The position numbers and the translations under genes are program-made. From contig VFZL01000021.1 of assembly GCA_016871175.1 (NCBI GenBank), positions 1 to 64,000 of the forward strand: DNA of 64,000 nt, written 5' to 3'. Numbering within the stretch: the first letter of the stretch is position 1; each line of letters opens with the position of its first letter. Below are positions 36,488 through 45,145 of this stretch, one piece after another. The DNA comes from Acidimicrobiia bacterium. GTDB lineage: Bacteria; Acidobacteriota; Vicinamibacteria; Vicinamibacterales; CAVVIG01. Under the pieces are notes generated by a model. The model searched no databases and was not told the origin of the DNA. It saw only the letters and a list, made by a program, of their open reading frames with translations.

Positions 36488-37453
36488 TCACGCTGACCGC
36501 GACGCACGGCGCGCTTGGACCACTCGTGACGGCAACGCGTGATCCAGCCGCGAGCCGATGAACGTCGTGGCCGCGTCTAGCGCGTGGGCGTCCACGCCGC
36601 TCCGCATGCCCAGTCCATCCAGCATGAACACCAGATCGTCGGTGGCGAGATTGCCCGCCGCGCCAGGGGCATACGGGCACCCGCCGAGACCGCCCGCCGA
36701 CGCGTCGAACGTGCGAATACCGCTCAGCAGACCGGCCAGGACGTTGGCCAACGCGGTGCCGCGCGTGTCGTGGAAGTGCAGGGCCACGTGCGTGGCCGGA
36801 ACCCGTGCCAGGATCGCGTCGAGCGTGGCGGTGACCGCGCCCGGATGCGCGATCCCGATGGTGTCACTCACGGCCACTTCGAACACGCCGAGATCGAGGA
36901 GCTGTTCCACCCGCCGCACGACCGCCTCGATTGAGACCGCCCCTTCATAGGGACAACCGAAGGCGGTTGACAAATAGCCTCGTACGCGAACGCCGGCGGC
37001 GGTCGCCTGCGCGCAGACGTCGCGATAGGTGGCCAGCGACTCATCGATGCTCTGGTTGATGTTGCGCCGGCTGAACGATTCTGAAGCGGCGGCAAACACC
37101 GCGATCTCGCGAACCCCGACTGCCAGCGCCCGTTCGAGCCCCCGCGAGTTGGGAACCAGCGCCGTGTAGCGAATGTCCGATCGGCGCGCAATCCGCTGGA
37201 AGACCTCGGCTGCGTCCGCCATCTGTGGGACCCATTTCGGGCTGACGAACGCGGACACCTCGATCACCGGCACTTTCGCGGCACTCAGGAGGTTGATGAA
37301 CGCCACCTTGTCGGCGGTGGCCACTTGCGCGGGCTCGTTCTGCAAGCCATCCCGAGGACCCACCTCGACGATGGTGATCGGCTCGCCGCGAAGTGCCTCG
37401 ATCCCTGCGCTCTGCATGTTGCTACTCGGGTGACCAGGGGCCTGCGACGTCAC
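36488..37453 (-). CDS. mvaB: Hydroxymethylglutaryl-CoA lyase
   Basis: A 321-residue DRE-TIM enzyme: VEVGPRDGLQNE (catalytic Arg and metal Asp), EVSAFVSPKWVPQMADA, HFHDTRGTALAN (metal His pair) and GGLGGCPYAPGAAGN (active-site Cys loop). It splits HMG-CoA into acetoacetate and acetyl-CoA, the last step of leucine degradation. The GTG start at 37453 overlaps the biotin carrier stop by 4 bp (GTGA), showing translational coupling. It is the last gene of the operon that starts near 41918. Confidence 0.94.
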   Translation of the reverse strand: MTSQAPGHPSSNMQSAGIEALRGEPITIVEVGPRDGLQNEPAQVATADKVAFINLLSAAKVPVIEVSAFVSPKWVPQMADAAEVFQRIARRSDIRYTALVPNSRGLERALAVGVREIAVFAAASESFSRRNINQSIDESLATYRDVCAQATAAGVRVRGYLSTAFGCPYEGAVSIEAVVRRVEQLLDLGVFEVAVSDTIGIAHPGAVTATLDAILARVPATHVALHFHDTRGTALANVLAGLLSGIRTFDASAGGLGGCPYAPGAAGNLATDDLVFMLDGLGMRSGVDAHALDAATTFIGSRLDHALPSRVVQARRASRSA

Positions 37454-37836
37454 TCGAGCTCGACCAAGACCACGTCGGCCGCGACGAGCTCACCTTCGCG
37501 GCAGCGCACCGCCCTCACCGTGGCGTCGGCCGAGGCGCGCAGCGGCAGCTCCATCTTCATGGCTTCGACAATCACGACCGCGTCGCCTTTGGCGATCCGC
37601 TGGCCCGGCTGTGCCAAGATCTTGAGGACGGTGGAGGGCATTGGCGCGCTCACGGGCTGGAGACCGGCATGCCGGCCACGGCGTGGGGCGACCGCCTCGG
37701 CGAAGGACTCTTCCCGAAAGACCTGGCCACACCAGAACGCCCAGCGCCGTCCAGTCGGTCCGGCGACATAGATGAGATCCTGGCGTCCCTCGTGCGAGAC
37801 GCGGAACACGCCCGACCCGAGGTCTTCCACCTTCAC
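37450..37836 (-). CDS. Biotin carboxyl carrier protein of the MCC complex
   Basis: A 128-residue protein from GTG 37836, whose GTGA overlaps the biotin carboxylase stop. An in-frame TTG at 37872 is the longer alternative. An N-terminal beta region (VFRVSHEGRQDLIYVAG) precedes the biotinyl domain with EAMKME; Lys94 carries biotin, and MPSTVLKILAQPGQRIAKGD is the preceding hammerhead. In most methylcrotonyl-CoA carboxylases this region is fused to the carboxylase as MccA; here it is separate. AGGGGG upstream gives a ribosome-binding site. The split may be natural or follow from a frameshift in a fused gene. Confidence 0.88.
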   Translation of the reverse strand: MKVEDLGSGVFRVSHEGRQDLIYVAGPTGRRWAFWCGQVFREESFAEAVAPRRGRHAGLQPVSAPMPSTVLKILAQPGQRIAKGDAVVIVEAMKMELPLRASADATVRAVRCREGELVAADVVLVELE

Positions 37837-39344
37837 GCGGTCCCCCTGCGAAGCGTCGCCCAGGGATCCCAATCGTGACGCGAGCTGATGCCGGTCCGAT
37901 ACGTCACGGGGGCAGACGGCGCCGAGGCCCCGAACACGGCGCGCACGGGGTCTGGTAACGCCGTCGGGACGCTCGCATCGACCAGCGCGCGGCCTTCGCG
38001 GTCGAGAAAGCCGGTGTCAACGCGGCCCTCTCGGAACGCAGAATGGCCGAGAATGGCCACAAGGAGGGGGACGTTTGTCTCGATGCCGAGAATCGGGAAG
38101 GCGTGCAGCGCGTGCGTGAGCCGCTCGATCGCGGCCACTCGGGTCTCGGCGTGCGCCACGACTTTGGCGATGAGCGGATCGTAGTGCACCGAGATCTGGT
38201 CGCCCTCGGCCACGCCCGTGTCGACCCGAATTCCGGGTAGACGCGGCTCGCGAACGAGCCACAGGGGACCCGCCTGCGGTACGAAGCCGCGCGCCGGCGA
38301 TTCGGCGTAGACTCGTGCCTCGATCGCGTGACCGCGCTGGGTCAACGCGTCTTGGGTCCATGGCAGCGGGCGCCCCACGGCGACGGCGAGCTGCGCGTGT
38401 ACGAGATCCACGCCGGTCACGGACTCTGTGATTGGATGCTCGACCTGCAGGCGGGTGTTCATCTCGAGGAAGTAGAACCGGGCGTCACCGTCGTGGGCTG
38501 TCGGCTCGACGAGAAACTCAATGGTGCCGGCGTTGCGATACCCCGCGGCGCGCGCCGCACGAACCGCGGCATCGGTGATCTGTGCCCGCAGCGTGGGCGT
38601 CAGGAGCGGTGACGGCGTCTCTTCGATTACCTTCTGATGTCTCCGCTGCACGGAGCACTCACGCTCGAACAGATGCACGACCGCCCCGTGATGGTCGGCC
38701 ATGATCTGGACTTCCACGTGATGGGGCTCGTCGATCAAGCGCTCCACGTACAACGTGCCGTCATTGAACGCTGCCAAGGCTTCTCGGCGCGCCGCCTGGA
38801 TCGCCTCGAGGAGGGCCGAGGCGTCCTGGACCCGTCGCATACCCTTGCCCCCACCTCCGGCGGAGGCTTTGATGAGCACCGGCAGACCGACGCGCTCGGC
38901 CGCACGCCGGATGCCTTCGTCACTCTGATCGTGGGGCGTGTCGCCTGGAACGATGGGCACGCCGGCGGATTGCATGAGCGCGCGTGCATCGATCTTCGAT
39001 CCCATGCGCGCCATGACGTCGCCAGGTGGCCCGACGAAGATGAGCCCCGTCCGCTCGCAGGCCCGCGCGAACGCGGGATTCTCCGAGAGGAAGCCGTAGC
39101 CGGGATGTACGGCCTGCGCGCCGGTGGCACGCGCGGCCTCGATCACGGCGGGGATGGACAGATAGCTCTCCGTCGGCGGTGGGGGGCCGAGGCGAACCGC
39201 CCGGTCCGCGACCAGCACGTGCTGAGCCCGCGCGTCGGCGTCCGAGTACACCGCCACGCTCTCGATCCCGAGCTCGCGGCACGCGCGGATCACGCGGACC
39301 GCAATCTCGCCGCGGTTCGCAACAAGGAGGCGCGTCAGCTCCAC
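37833..39344 (-). CDS. liuD: Biotin carboxylase subunit of methylcrotonyl-CoA carboxylase
   Basis: A 503-residue ATP-grasp enzyme. LLVANRGEIAVRVIRAC, VHPGYGFLSENP, KASAGGGGKGMR (ATP loop), ERECSVQRRHQKVIEE (catalytic) and EMNTRLQVEHP are all intact. It carboxylates biotin with bicarbonate and ATP. GTG 39344 is the start: it overlaps the hydratase stop by 10 bp, and an open extension to 39755 is antisense to real coding sequence of the hydratase in another frame. The carrier domain is a separate downstream gene. Context assigns it to methylcrotonyl-CoA carboxylase rather than acetyl- or propionyl-CoA carboxylase. Confidence 0.92.
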   Translation of the reverse strand: MELTRLLVANRGEIAVRVIRACRELGIESVAVYSDADARAQHVLVADRAVRLGPPPPTESYLSIPAVIEAARATGAQAVHPGYGFLSENPAFARACERTGLIFVGPPGDVMARMGSKIDARALMQSAGVPIVPGDTPHDQSDEGIRRAAERVGLPVLIKASAGGGGKGMRRVQDASALLEAIQAARREALAAFNDGTLYVERLIDEPHHVEVQIMADHHGAVVHLFERECSVQRRHQKVIEETPSPLLTPTLRAQITDAAVRAARAAGYRNAGTIEFLVEPTAHDGDARFYFLEMNTRLQVEHPITESVTGVDLVHAQLAVAVGRPLPWTQDALTQRGHAIEARVYAESPARGFVPQAGPLWLVREPRLPGIRVDTGVAEGDQISVHYDPLIAKVVAHAETRVAAIERLTHALHAFPILGIETNVPLLVAILGHSAFREGRVDTGFLDREGRALVDASVPTALPDPVRAVFGASAPSAPVTYRTGISSRHDWDPWATLRRGTA

Positions 39345-40114
39345 GCCGGCTTCCGCTTCTCCAGGAAGGCGCGGAGCCCTTCCTGACCCTCTGGGGACAC
39401 GCAGCGCGTGGCGATCGCGCCGGCCGTGAGACCGGCGATCTGATCGGCGGGCGATTCCGAGACCTCTCGGATCAGCGATTTGGCCGCGCGCACCGCCTCG
39501 GGTCCGCCAGTGGTGACCTCGGCGACGTAGCTCTCCACCGCGTCGTCGAGCGCGTCGGACGGGACCACCCTGTGGATGAGCGCGATCTCGCGCGCGTGTG
39601 CCGCGCTGAAGCGCATGCCCGTCAGGAAGAGCTCCCGGGCGGCGGATCGGCCGATCTTGGCCAGGATGAACGGCGAGATGACCGCCGGGATTATCCCGAG
39701 CTTCACTTCGGTGAAGCCGAAGACCGCCGGCTGCTCGGCGACAACGATGTCGCACACCGCGGCGAGGCCGCTCCCACCACCAAGCGCGGCACCCTGGACG
39801 CGCCCGATGAGTGGAACGGGGAGTGAGTCCAAGGCGCCGAACATCCGCGTGAGAGCCTCAGCATCCGCGATGTTCTGGTCCTGCGTATAGGTGACCGTCT
39901 TGGCCATCCACGCCAGGTCTGCGCCTGCACAAAAACATGACCCCGCGCCGGCGAGCACGGCGACGCGAACGGCTCGATCCCCGCGCACGCGGTTGGCCCA
40001 GTGCTCGAGTTCGGCGATGAGCTCATCGTTTAGTGCGTTGCGAACCTCTGGCCGATTCAGCGTCAGGCGCTCGACGTAGCCATCCCGAAGACTTGTGATA
40101 TGCCGGTAGGTCAT
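39335..40114 (-). CDS. liuC: Enoyl-CoA hydratase, probable methylglutaconyl-CoA hydratase
   Basis: A 259-residue crotonase from ATG 40114. RPEVRNALNDELIAEL, GAGSCFCAGADLAWM (oxyanion Gly/Ala) and VQGAALGGGSGLAAVCD with TEVKLGIIPAVISPF carry the family signature; the Glu in FTEVKLG is a catalytic residue. Placement between the MCC subunits implies hydration of 3-methylglutaconyl-CoA to HMG-CoA. A Phe-Cys insertion in GSCFCAGADL is slightly unusual. The stop overlaps the biotin carboxylase start. Confidence 0.92.
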   Translation of the reverse strand: MTYRHITSLRDGYVERLTLNRPEVRNALNDELIAELEHWANRVRGDRAVRVAVLAGAGSCFCAGADLAWMAKTVTYTQDQNIADAEALTRMFGALDSLPVPLIGRVQGAALGGGSGLAAVCDIVVAEQPAVFGFTEVKLGIIPAVISPFILAKIGRSAARELFLTGMRFSAAHAREIALIHRVVPSDALDDAVESYVAEVTTGGPEAVRAAKSLIREVSESPADQIAGLTAGAIATRCVSPEGQEGLRAFLEKRKPAWS

Positions 40115-40128
40115 GGCCCAGGCCGTTG

Positions 40129-41736
40129 TTACATCCGAAAGACACCGAACTGAGGTGCAGCAATGGGTGCGTTGTACGCCGCCGAGAGGGCGAGCGCAAG
40201 GAGGCGGCGCGTGTCGACGGGGTCGATGATGCCATCGTCCCAGAGGCGCGCGGTGGAGTAGTACGGGGATCCCTCCGTGTCGTACTTCTCGAGGATCGGC
40301 TGCCGAATCACCTGCTCGTCCTCGGCCGAGAAGGCCCGACCCTCGCGCGCTGATTGATCTCGCTTCACTGTGGTCAGGACCCCGGCCGCCTGCTCGCCCC
40401 CCATGACCGAGATGCGGGCGTTGGGCCACATCCACAGCAATCGCGGGTCGTAGGCGCGACCACACATGCCGTAGTTGCCCGCGCCGAAGGATCCGCCGAC
40501 AACGACGGTGAATTTCGGGACCACGGAGTTCGCCACGGCGTGCACCATCTTCGCCCCATCCTTCGCGATGCCGGCGCGCTCGTACTGGCGACCGACGATG
40601 AAGCCGGTGATGTTTTGCAGGAACACGAGTGGGATCCCGCGGAGGTTGCACAGCTCGATGAAGTGAGTAGCCTTGAGCGCCGACTCCGAGAAGAGCACGC
40701 CGTTGTTGGCGAGGAGACCGATGAGCAGCCCGTGGAGGCGCGCAAACCCGGTGACGAGCGTGGTGCCGTACCGCTCCTTGAACTCGTCGAATCGAGAGCC
40801 GTCGACGATCCGCGCGATGATCTCGCGCACGTCGTACGGCTTCCGCAAGTCCGCGTTCACGATGCCGTACAGTTCCGCCGGGTCGTAGCGAGGTTCCTCG
40901 GGCGCCAGTTGGTCAGCGGGCATCTGCTTGGCGCTGGTGAGCGTCGAGACGATCGTTCGGCACATCTCCAGCGCGTGGGCGTCGTCCTCGGCGAAGTAGT
41001 CCGCCACGCCAGACAGCCGCGTGTGGACGTCGGCGCCGCCGAGCTCTTCGGCTGTCACCTCCTCGCCTGTGGCGGCTTTGACAAGGGGAGGGCCTCCCAG
41101 GAAGATCGTCCCCGTGCCGCGGACGATGATCGTTTCGTCCGACATCGCGGGGACGTAGGCGCCGCCGGCGGTGCACGACCCCATCACGACGGCGATCTGC
41201 GGGATGCGCGCCGCCGACATGCGGGCTTGGTTGAAGAAGATGCGGCCGAAGTGCTCGCGGTCCGGAAACACCTCCGCCTGCAGCGGCAGGAACGCCCCCC
41301 CAGAGTCGACCAGATACACGCACGGAAGCCGGTTCTCCAGCGCGATCTGCTGGGCGCGGAGGTGCTTCTTGACCGTGATGGGGTAGTAGGTTCCGCCTTT
41401 GACGGTCGCGTCGTTGGCGACGATCAGGACCTCGCGGCCCGAGACGCGGCCAATGCCGGTGACCATGCCCGCGCCCGGCGCGTCGTTGTCGTACATGCCG
41501 TGCGCGGCCAATGCGGAAAGCTCGAGAAACGGAGAGGCGGGATCGAGGAGCCGATCCAGGCGCTCTCGAACCGGCAATTTGCTCTGGTCGCGATGTCGCT
41601 GGAGGTAGTTCGCTCCGCCCCCTTCGCGCGCGCGGGCCGTGGCCGCGGCCAACTCATCGACGAGCCGCCGCATCCGCGCCTGATTGGTCTGGAAATCGGG
41701 AGCCGTGGCGTCAATGTGCGTCGGGAGGACGTGCAT
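40129..41736 (-). CDS. liuB: Methylcrotonyl-CoA carboxylase carboxyltransferase (beta) subunit
   Basis: A 535-residue carboxyltransferase from ATG 41736. It has [53 protein letters not shown] and [26 protein letters not shown], the latter typical of MCC beta rather than PCC beta. It transfers the carboxyl group from biotin to 3-methylcrotonyl-CoA. A small zinc-ribbon gene ends 8 bp upstream, and the hydratase follows 14 bp downstream, all on one strand. No isovaleryl-CoA dehydrogenase (liuA) lies in the window. Confidence 0.94.
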   Translation of the reverse strand: MHVLPTHIDATAPDFQTNQARMRRLVDELAAATARAREGGGANYLQRHRDQSKLPVRERLDRLLDPASPFLELSALAAHGMYDNDAPGAGMVTGIGRVSGREVLIVANDATVKGGTYYPITVKKHLRAQQIALENRLPCVYLVDSGGAFLPLQAEVFPDREHFGRIFFNQARMSAARIPQIAVVMGSCTAGGAYVPAMSDETIIVRGTGTIFLGGPPLVKAATGEEVTAEELGGADVHTRLSGVADYFAEDDAHALEMCRTIVSTLTSAKQMPADQLAPEEPRYDPAELYGIVNADLRKPYDVREIIARIVDGSRFDEFKERYGTTLVTGFARLHGLLIGLLANNGVLFSESALKATHFIELCNLRGIPLVFLQNITGFIVGRQYERAGIAKDGAKMVHAVANSVVPKFTVVVGGSFGAGNYGMCGRAYDPRLLWMWPNARISVMGGEQAAGVLTTVKRDQSAREGRAFSAEDEQVIRQPILEKYDTEGSPYYSTARLWDDGIIDPVDTRRLLALALSAAYNAPIAAPQFGVFRM

Positions 41737-41744
41737 CGCCTGGG

Positions 41745-41918
41745 CTACCAGCCGCAGCAGTCGGTCTTGAAGCCGCACGCCGCACACCGCCACACAGCGT
41801 GCATCCGATACATCTCGCCGCCGCAGCGCTCGCAGAGCATCTTGTCGACGGGTCGGGCAGTAGCGCGAAGTGGCGCGAGGGGGCGGGCAACTGGAGGGGG
41901 TGGATCTTGTTCCGACAC
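41745..41918 (-). CDS. Small zinc-ribbon protein heading the leucine operon
   Basis: A 57-residue protein. Its C-terminal 31 residues form a zinc ribbon: [13 protein letters not shown], then [14 protein letters not shown] (two CxxC pairs plus a CC). GTG 41918 is chosen because GATAAT ends 6 nt upstream, implying leaderless transcription; ATG 41840 would give only the ribbon (31 residues) but lacks a ribosome-binding site, and a GTG at 41936 precedes the -10. It ends 8 bp before the MCC beta gene, so it is very likely the first operon gene. The role is unknown; an accessory or regulatory protein binding metal is possible. Confidence 0.65.
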   Translation of the reverse strand: MSEQDPPPPVARPLAPLRATARPVDKMLCERCGGEMYRMHAVWRCAACGFKTDCCGW

Positions 41919-41924
41919 GCCGGG

Positions 41925-41930
41925 ATTATC
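41925..41930 (-). promoter_or_regulatory. -10-like GATAAT, candidate promoter of the leucine operon
   Basis: It ends 6 nt before GTG 41918. A -35 match is not evident. If real, the whole zinc-ribbon-to-mvaB run is one leaderless-initiated transcript. Confidence 0.4.
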
Positions 41931-42141
41931 GCACACGGCTCTCGAGGGACCGGTTTGTCGCGCTTTCTCGGCACGAAGTTCTCTCCGACTCGACTCGACC
42001 GAACGACCGAAGGCACAATCGAATCAGTGTGTTAGGCGGCAATCCTAGGTTTGGACCTCGCACCAATGGGTGTAGCGCAAACAGACAAAACACGGATTTG
42101 TGTATTGACATCATGCGACCCGAAGGCGCATCGTCATTCTC

Positions 42142-43578
42142 ATGAACCCCAAGCGGAAGAGGCGAGTGCTTGCCATCGACGACGAGCCCTCACTAACGGA
42201 GTGGCTCAAGGTCCTTCTCGAGCACGGCAGATACGAGGTCCGCACCGCCCTCATCGGCACGCGTGGCGAAGAGATCTTCCGTACGTGGCGTCCGGATGCG
42301 GTGGTCACCGACATGATGCTGCCGGATGTCGACGGCATCGAGCTGGTCCGGAGGTTCAAAGAGCTCGAGCCGGAAGCCGAGGTCATCGTTGTCACGGGCC
42401 AAGGCAATATCCCGCGCTCGGTCGAAGCCATCAAGGCGGGTGCGTTTGATTTTCTCGAGAAGCCGATCGACGCCGATCGCCTGCTCGACAAGCTGGAAAA
42501 GGCGATCAAGCAGAAGTCCTTGATGGACGAGAACGAGCAGCTGAAGCAGAAGCTGCAGGATCGCTACAAGTTCCAGAATGTCATCGGCAAGAGCAAGAGG
42601 ATGCAGGAGCTCTTCGAGCTCATCGAGAGCGTTGCGGCGAGCGAGGCGAACATCCTCGTCCAAGGCGAGAACGGCACAGGCAAGGAGCTCATCGCCAACG
42701 CGATCCACTACAACAGCAAGCGATCGAAGGGTCCGTTCATCAAAATCAACTGCGCTGCTATTCCCAAGGACCTGATCGAGTCGGAGCTCTTCGGGTACAA
42801 GAAGGGCGCGTTCACCGGCGCCACGATGGACAAGGAAGGGCTCTTCGAGATGGCGGAAGGCGGATCGCTGCTCCTCGATGAGATCGGCGAGATGCCGGCC
42901 TACCTGCAGACGAAGCTGCTGCGTGTGCTGCAGGAGCGGGAGTACCGGCCCATCGGGAGCGACCGCATTGTCCATGTGGACTTCCGCTTGATCTGCGCGA
43001 CGAACATCGATCTGGACGCCGCTTTGCGCGATGGGCGCCTCCGCGAGGACCTGTACTTCCGGATCAACACCATCACGCTGCGCGTGCCACCCCTGCGGGA
43101 GCGGACTGAAGACATTCCGCTTCTCTGCGACTACTTGTTGGACAAGTTCGGACAGCGCTACTCGAAGAACGTGAAGACGCTCGCGCCTTCGGTCTACCAC
43201 CTCCTGATCCGCAATCGGTGGCCAGGCAACGTCCGCGAGCTCGAGAACGCGATCGAGCGCGCCGTGCTCGTGGCCAAGGGCACCGAGATCATGGTGGGCG
43301 ACCTGCCGGAGTCGATCCGCGAGGAATCCGCTACGGCCACAGACTTCGTGATCCCGCCGCACCGCACGCTGGCGGAGATCGAGAAGATGGCGATCCTCCA
43401 GACGCTGCAGCGCACGAACTGGAACAAGCAGGAAGCCGCACAGATTCTCGGGGTGTACCGGCCGACGCTCTACAGCAAGATGAAGAAGCACGACATCCGT
43501 GGTGGCGGCAAGCGAGCGGCGGCCTCAGCCGCGTCGTTGTCTTCGTCATCGCCCACCGCGTCGACGACGACATCGTGA
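42142..43578 (+). CDS. NtrC-family sigma54-dependent response regulator
   Basis: A 478-residue regulator. Receiver domain about 8-122 with phospho-acceptor Asp57 (VVTDMMLPD) and Lys107; a helical linker; the AAA+ domain with Walker A GENGTGKE (175-182), sigma54 contact loop GAFTGA (222-227) and [10 protein letters not shown] (Walker B); and a Fis-type helix-turn-helix near 425-455 ([25 protein letters not shown]). A Ser/Thr-rich tail ends it. It activates sigma54 promoters when phosphorylated; no sensor kinase is adjacent. TTGACA at 42105-42110 lies upstream but no convincing -10 follows. Confidence 0.95.
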   Translation: MNPKRKRRVLAIDDEPSLTEWLKVLLEHGRYEVRTALIGTRGEEIFRTWRPDAVVTDMMLPDVDGIELVRRFKELEPEAEVIVVTGQGNIPRSVEAIKAGAFDFLEKPIDADRLLDKLEKAIKQKSLMDENEQLKQKLQDRYKFQNVIGKSKRMQELFELIESVAASEANILVQGENGTGKELIANAIHYNSKRSKGPFIKINCAAIPKDLIESELFGYKKGAFTGATMDKEGLFEMAEGGSLLLDEIGEMPAYLQTKLLRVLQEREYRPIGSDRIVHVDFRLICATNIDLDAALRDGRLREDLYFRINTITLRVPPLRERTEDIPLLCDYLLDKFGQRYSKNVKTLAPSVYHLLIRNRWPGNVRELENAIERAVLVAKGTEIMVGDLPESIREESATATDFVIPPHRTLAEIEKMAILQTLQRTNWNKQEAAQILGVYRPTLYSKMKKHDIRGGGKRAAASAASLSSSSPTASTTTS

Positions 43579-43627
43579 TGGGGCGGGGCGCCGCAGCGGT
43601 CCCCGTGCGGGTCCGTTGAGCACCGGC

Positions 43628-44460
43628 GTGGAGAGGCTCGCAGCCTTCGGCCGGCTCACGACGCGCGCGGCGCTTGGCGGCTTGTTCGGATTCCTCTCGA
43701 GAGACAGCCTTACGTATGCTGCGTCGGTGGCCTACTACGCCTTGTTGTCGCTCTTTCCAGTCGTGCTCCTCGCTCTGGCCGTGCTGGGCGGCGTGACCGC
43801 CGATGAGGCGAACAGGGAAGCCGTGCTCGGGTTCATTCTCCAGTACTTTCCACGGCAGTTCGACTTCATCACCGCACAACTCGACGCGTTCAGCGCCAAT
43901 CGAATGACCTTCAGCGTGGCCGGAACACTGGTGCTGGTGTGGGGTGCGCTCGGCGTGTTCGGCGCAATCAGCACGGCGGTCAATCACGCCTGGGGGAGGG
44001 CGAGCAGCGGCGGAACTACTGGCGCCACACGCTGTTCTCGTTCCTCATGCTCGCGGTGGCGGGCGTGCTCCTGCTGCTGGCCTTGCTGCTGGTGTCCGCG
44101 TCCAAGGTGGTGTCGGCCTCCTGGTTCGCGGAAGTCCTGGGCCGGTTTCCCGCCCTCCTCGTGCTGCGCGGCGTCGCGCTACGCCAAGCGCCGACGGTTC
44201 TCTTCATCGTCGTGGTCGGGTTCGTGTACTACTTCGTGCCGAACACGAGAGTCCGCTTTCGCGACGTGTGGGTTGGTGCCCTCGTGACCGGTCTGCCCTG
44301 GAAAGCGGGCCTCGAGGGGTTCTCGTGGTACGTGCGCGATATGACCCGGTTTACGCAGGTGAATGGATCCATTGCCGCCGTGGTCATCTTTCTCGTGTGG
44401 GTGTAATTGCAGGCGGTCATTCTTCTGTACGGCGCTGAGTTCACGGCCGCCTACGCGCGT
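43628..44460 (+). pseudogene. YihY/BrkB-family membrane protein with frameshift and TAA
   Basis: A polytopic inner-membrane protein. Frame one gives SLTYAASVAYYALLSLFPVVLL and WGALGVFGAISTAVNHAWG; a one- or two-base shift near 43994 moves it to EQRRNYWRHTLFSFLM, and so on. A TAA at 44404-44406 then falls where the family has Tyr (VIFLVWV, stop, LQAVILLYGAEFTAAYARL). The C-terminal limit is uncertain because the frame stays open into the opposite-strand PfpI gene. GTG 43628 or TTG 43616 could be the start. Single-base changes explain both lesions (TAC to TAA). The function of YihY is unknown; some members may flip lipids. Confidence 0.75.
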
Positions 44461-44565
44461 TTGAACGGAGAGGGAGCGCGATCCCGCGAGAGTGCCGGAC
44501 CGGCGAACGCACGAGTCACGGGAGCGAGCACGCCGGGTTCGGGGCAGAGTGCGGAAAGGAACGAC

Positions 44566-45090
44566 TCAGCGCGTGAGCGCGCGGATGATGGCGTCGCTGA
44601 ACGCCGGCACATCGTCTTGCTTACGCGACGTGATCAGGTTCTCATCTTCGACCACGGGGCGATCGACGTACAGCCCGCCCGCGTTCTTCACATCGATCGC
44701 GATGGACGGCCAGCAGGTCAACGTGCGTCCCTTCAACGCGTTTGCCGAGATCAGCAGCTGCGGACCGTGGCAGATAGCGGCCACCGGTTTGCCCGCCTCC
44801 ATCGCGTCGCGCGTGAGATCGACCATGGCATGGCGCATGCGCATGCGATCCGGCGCATACCCGCCAGGAATGACGATGGCGTCCAAATCCTGGATTCTGG
44901 CTCTGCCCGCGCCGAGATCCACGGTGACGGCGGTGCCGTGCTTGCCCCTGTACGTGCCGCCGGCGGTCGGGCCGATGAGCACGACGTCGACGCCTGCGGT
45001 GCGCAGCGCGTCGCGTGGACCGGTCAGCTCCACGTCTTCGAACTCGTCCTCCACGAGGATCGCCACCCGCTTGCCCGCGAGATCACCCAT
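44566..45090 (-). CDS. DJ-1/PfpI-family protein (type 1 amidotransferase-like)
   Basis: A 174-residue single-domain protein. [29 protein letters not shown] (conserved Glu/Gly region) and [10 protein letters not shown] (nucleophile Cys with neighbouring His) are complete PfpI motifs. Members act as glyoxalases, deglycases, chaperones or proteases; Cys-His plus acidic residues are needed for all. Start ATG 45090; TAGAAT lies 8 nt upstream on the minus strand. The gene ends close to the degenerate YihY 3-prime end and diverges from the YyaL-type gene 55 bp away. Confidence 0.9.
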   Translation of the reverse strand: MGDLAGKRVAILVEDEFEDVELTGPRDALRTAGVDVVLIGPTAGGTYRGKHGTAVTVDLGAGRARIQDLDAIVIPGGYAPDRMRMRHAMVDLTRDAMEAGKPVAAICHGPQLLISANALKGRTLTCWPSIAIDVKNAGGLYVDRPVVEDENLITSRKQDDVPAFSDAIIRALTR

Positions 45091-45133
45091 GGTTTGCGAT
45101 TCTACTTCAAGAGAGCGGGCCGACTCGCGATGT

Positions 45134-45139
45134 CATAAT
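45134..45139 (+). promoter_or_regulatory. -10-like CATAAT, 6 nt before the YyaL-type ATG
   Basis: Spacing fits transcription starting at the ATG. No -35 match at 17 bp. Confidence 0.35.
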
Positions 45140-45145
45140 CGTTCG

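Noticed and set aside
42105-42110. Perfect TTGACA upstream of the NtrC-type gene
   Set aside because: No acceptable -10 occurs at 16-18 bp; kept only as a note in the gene entry.
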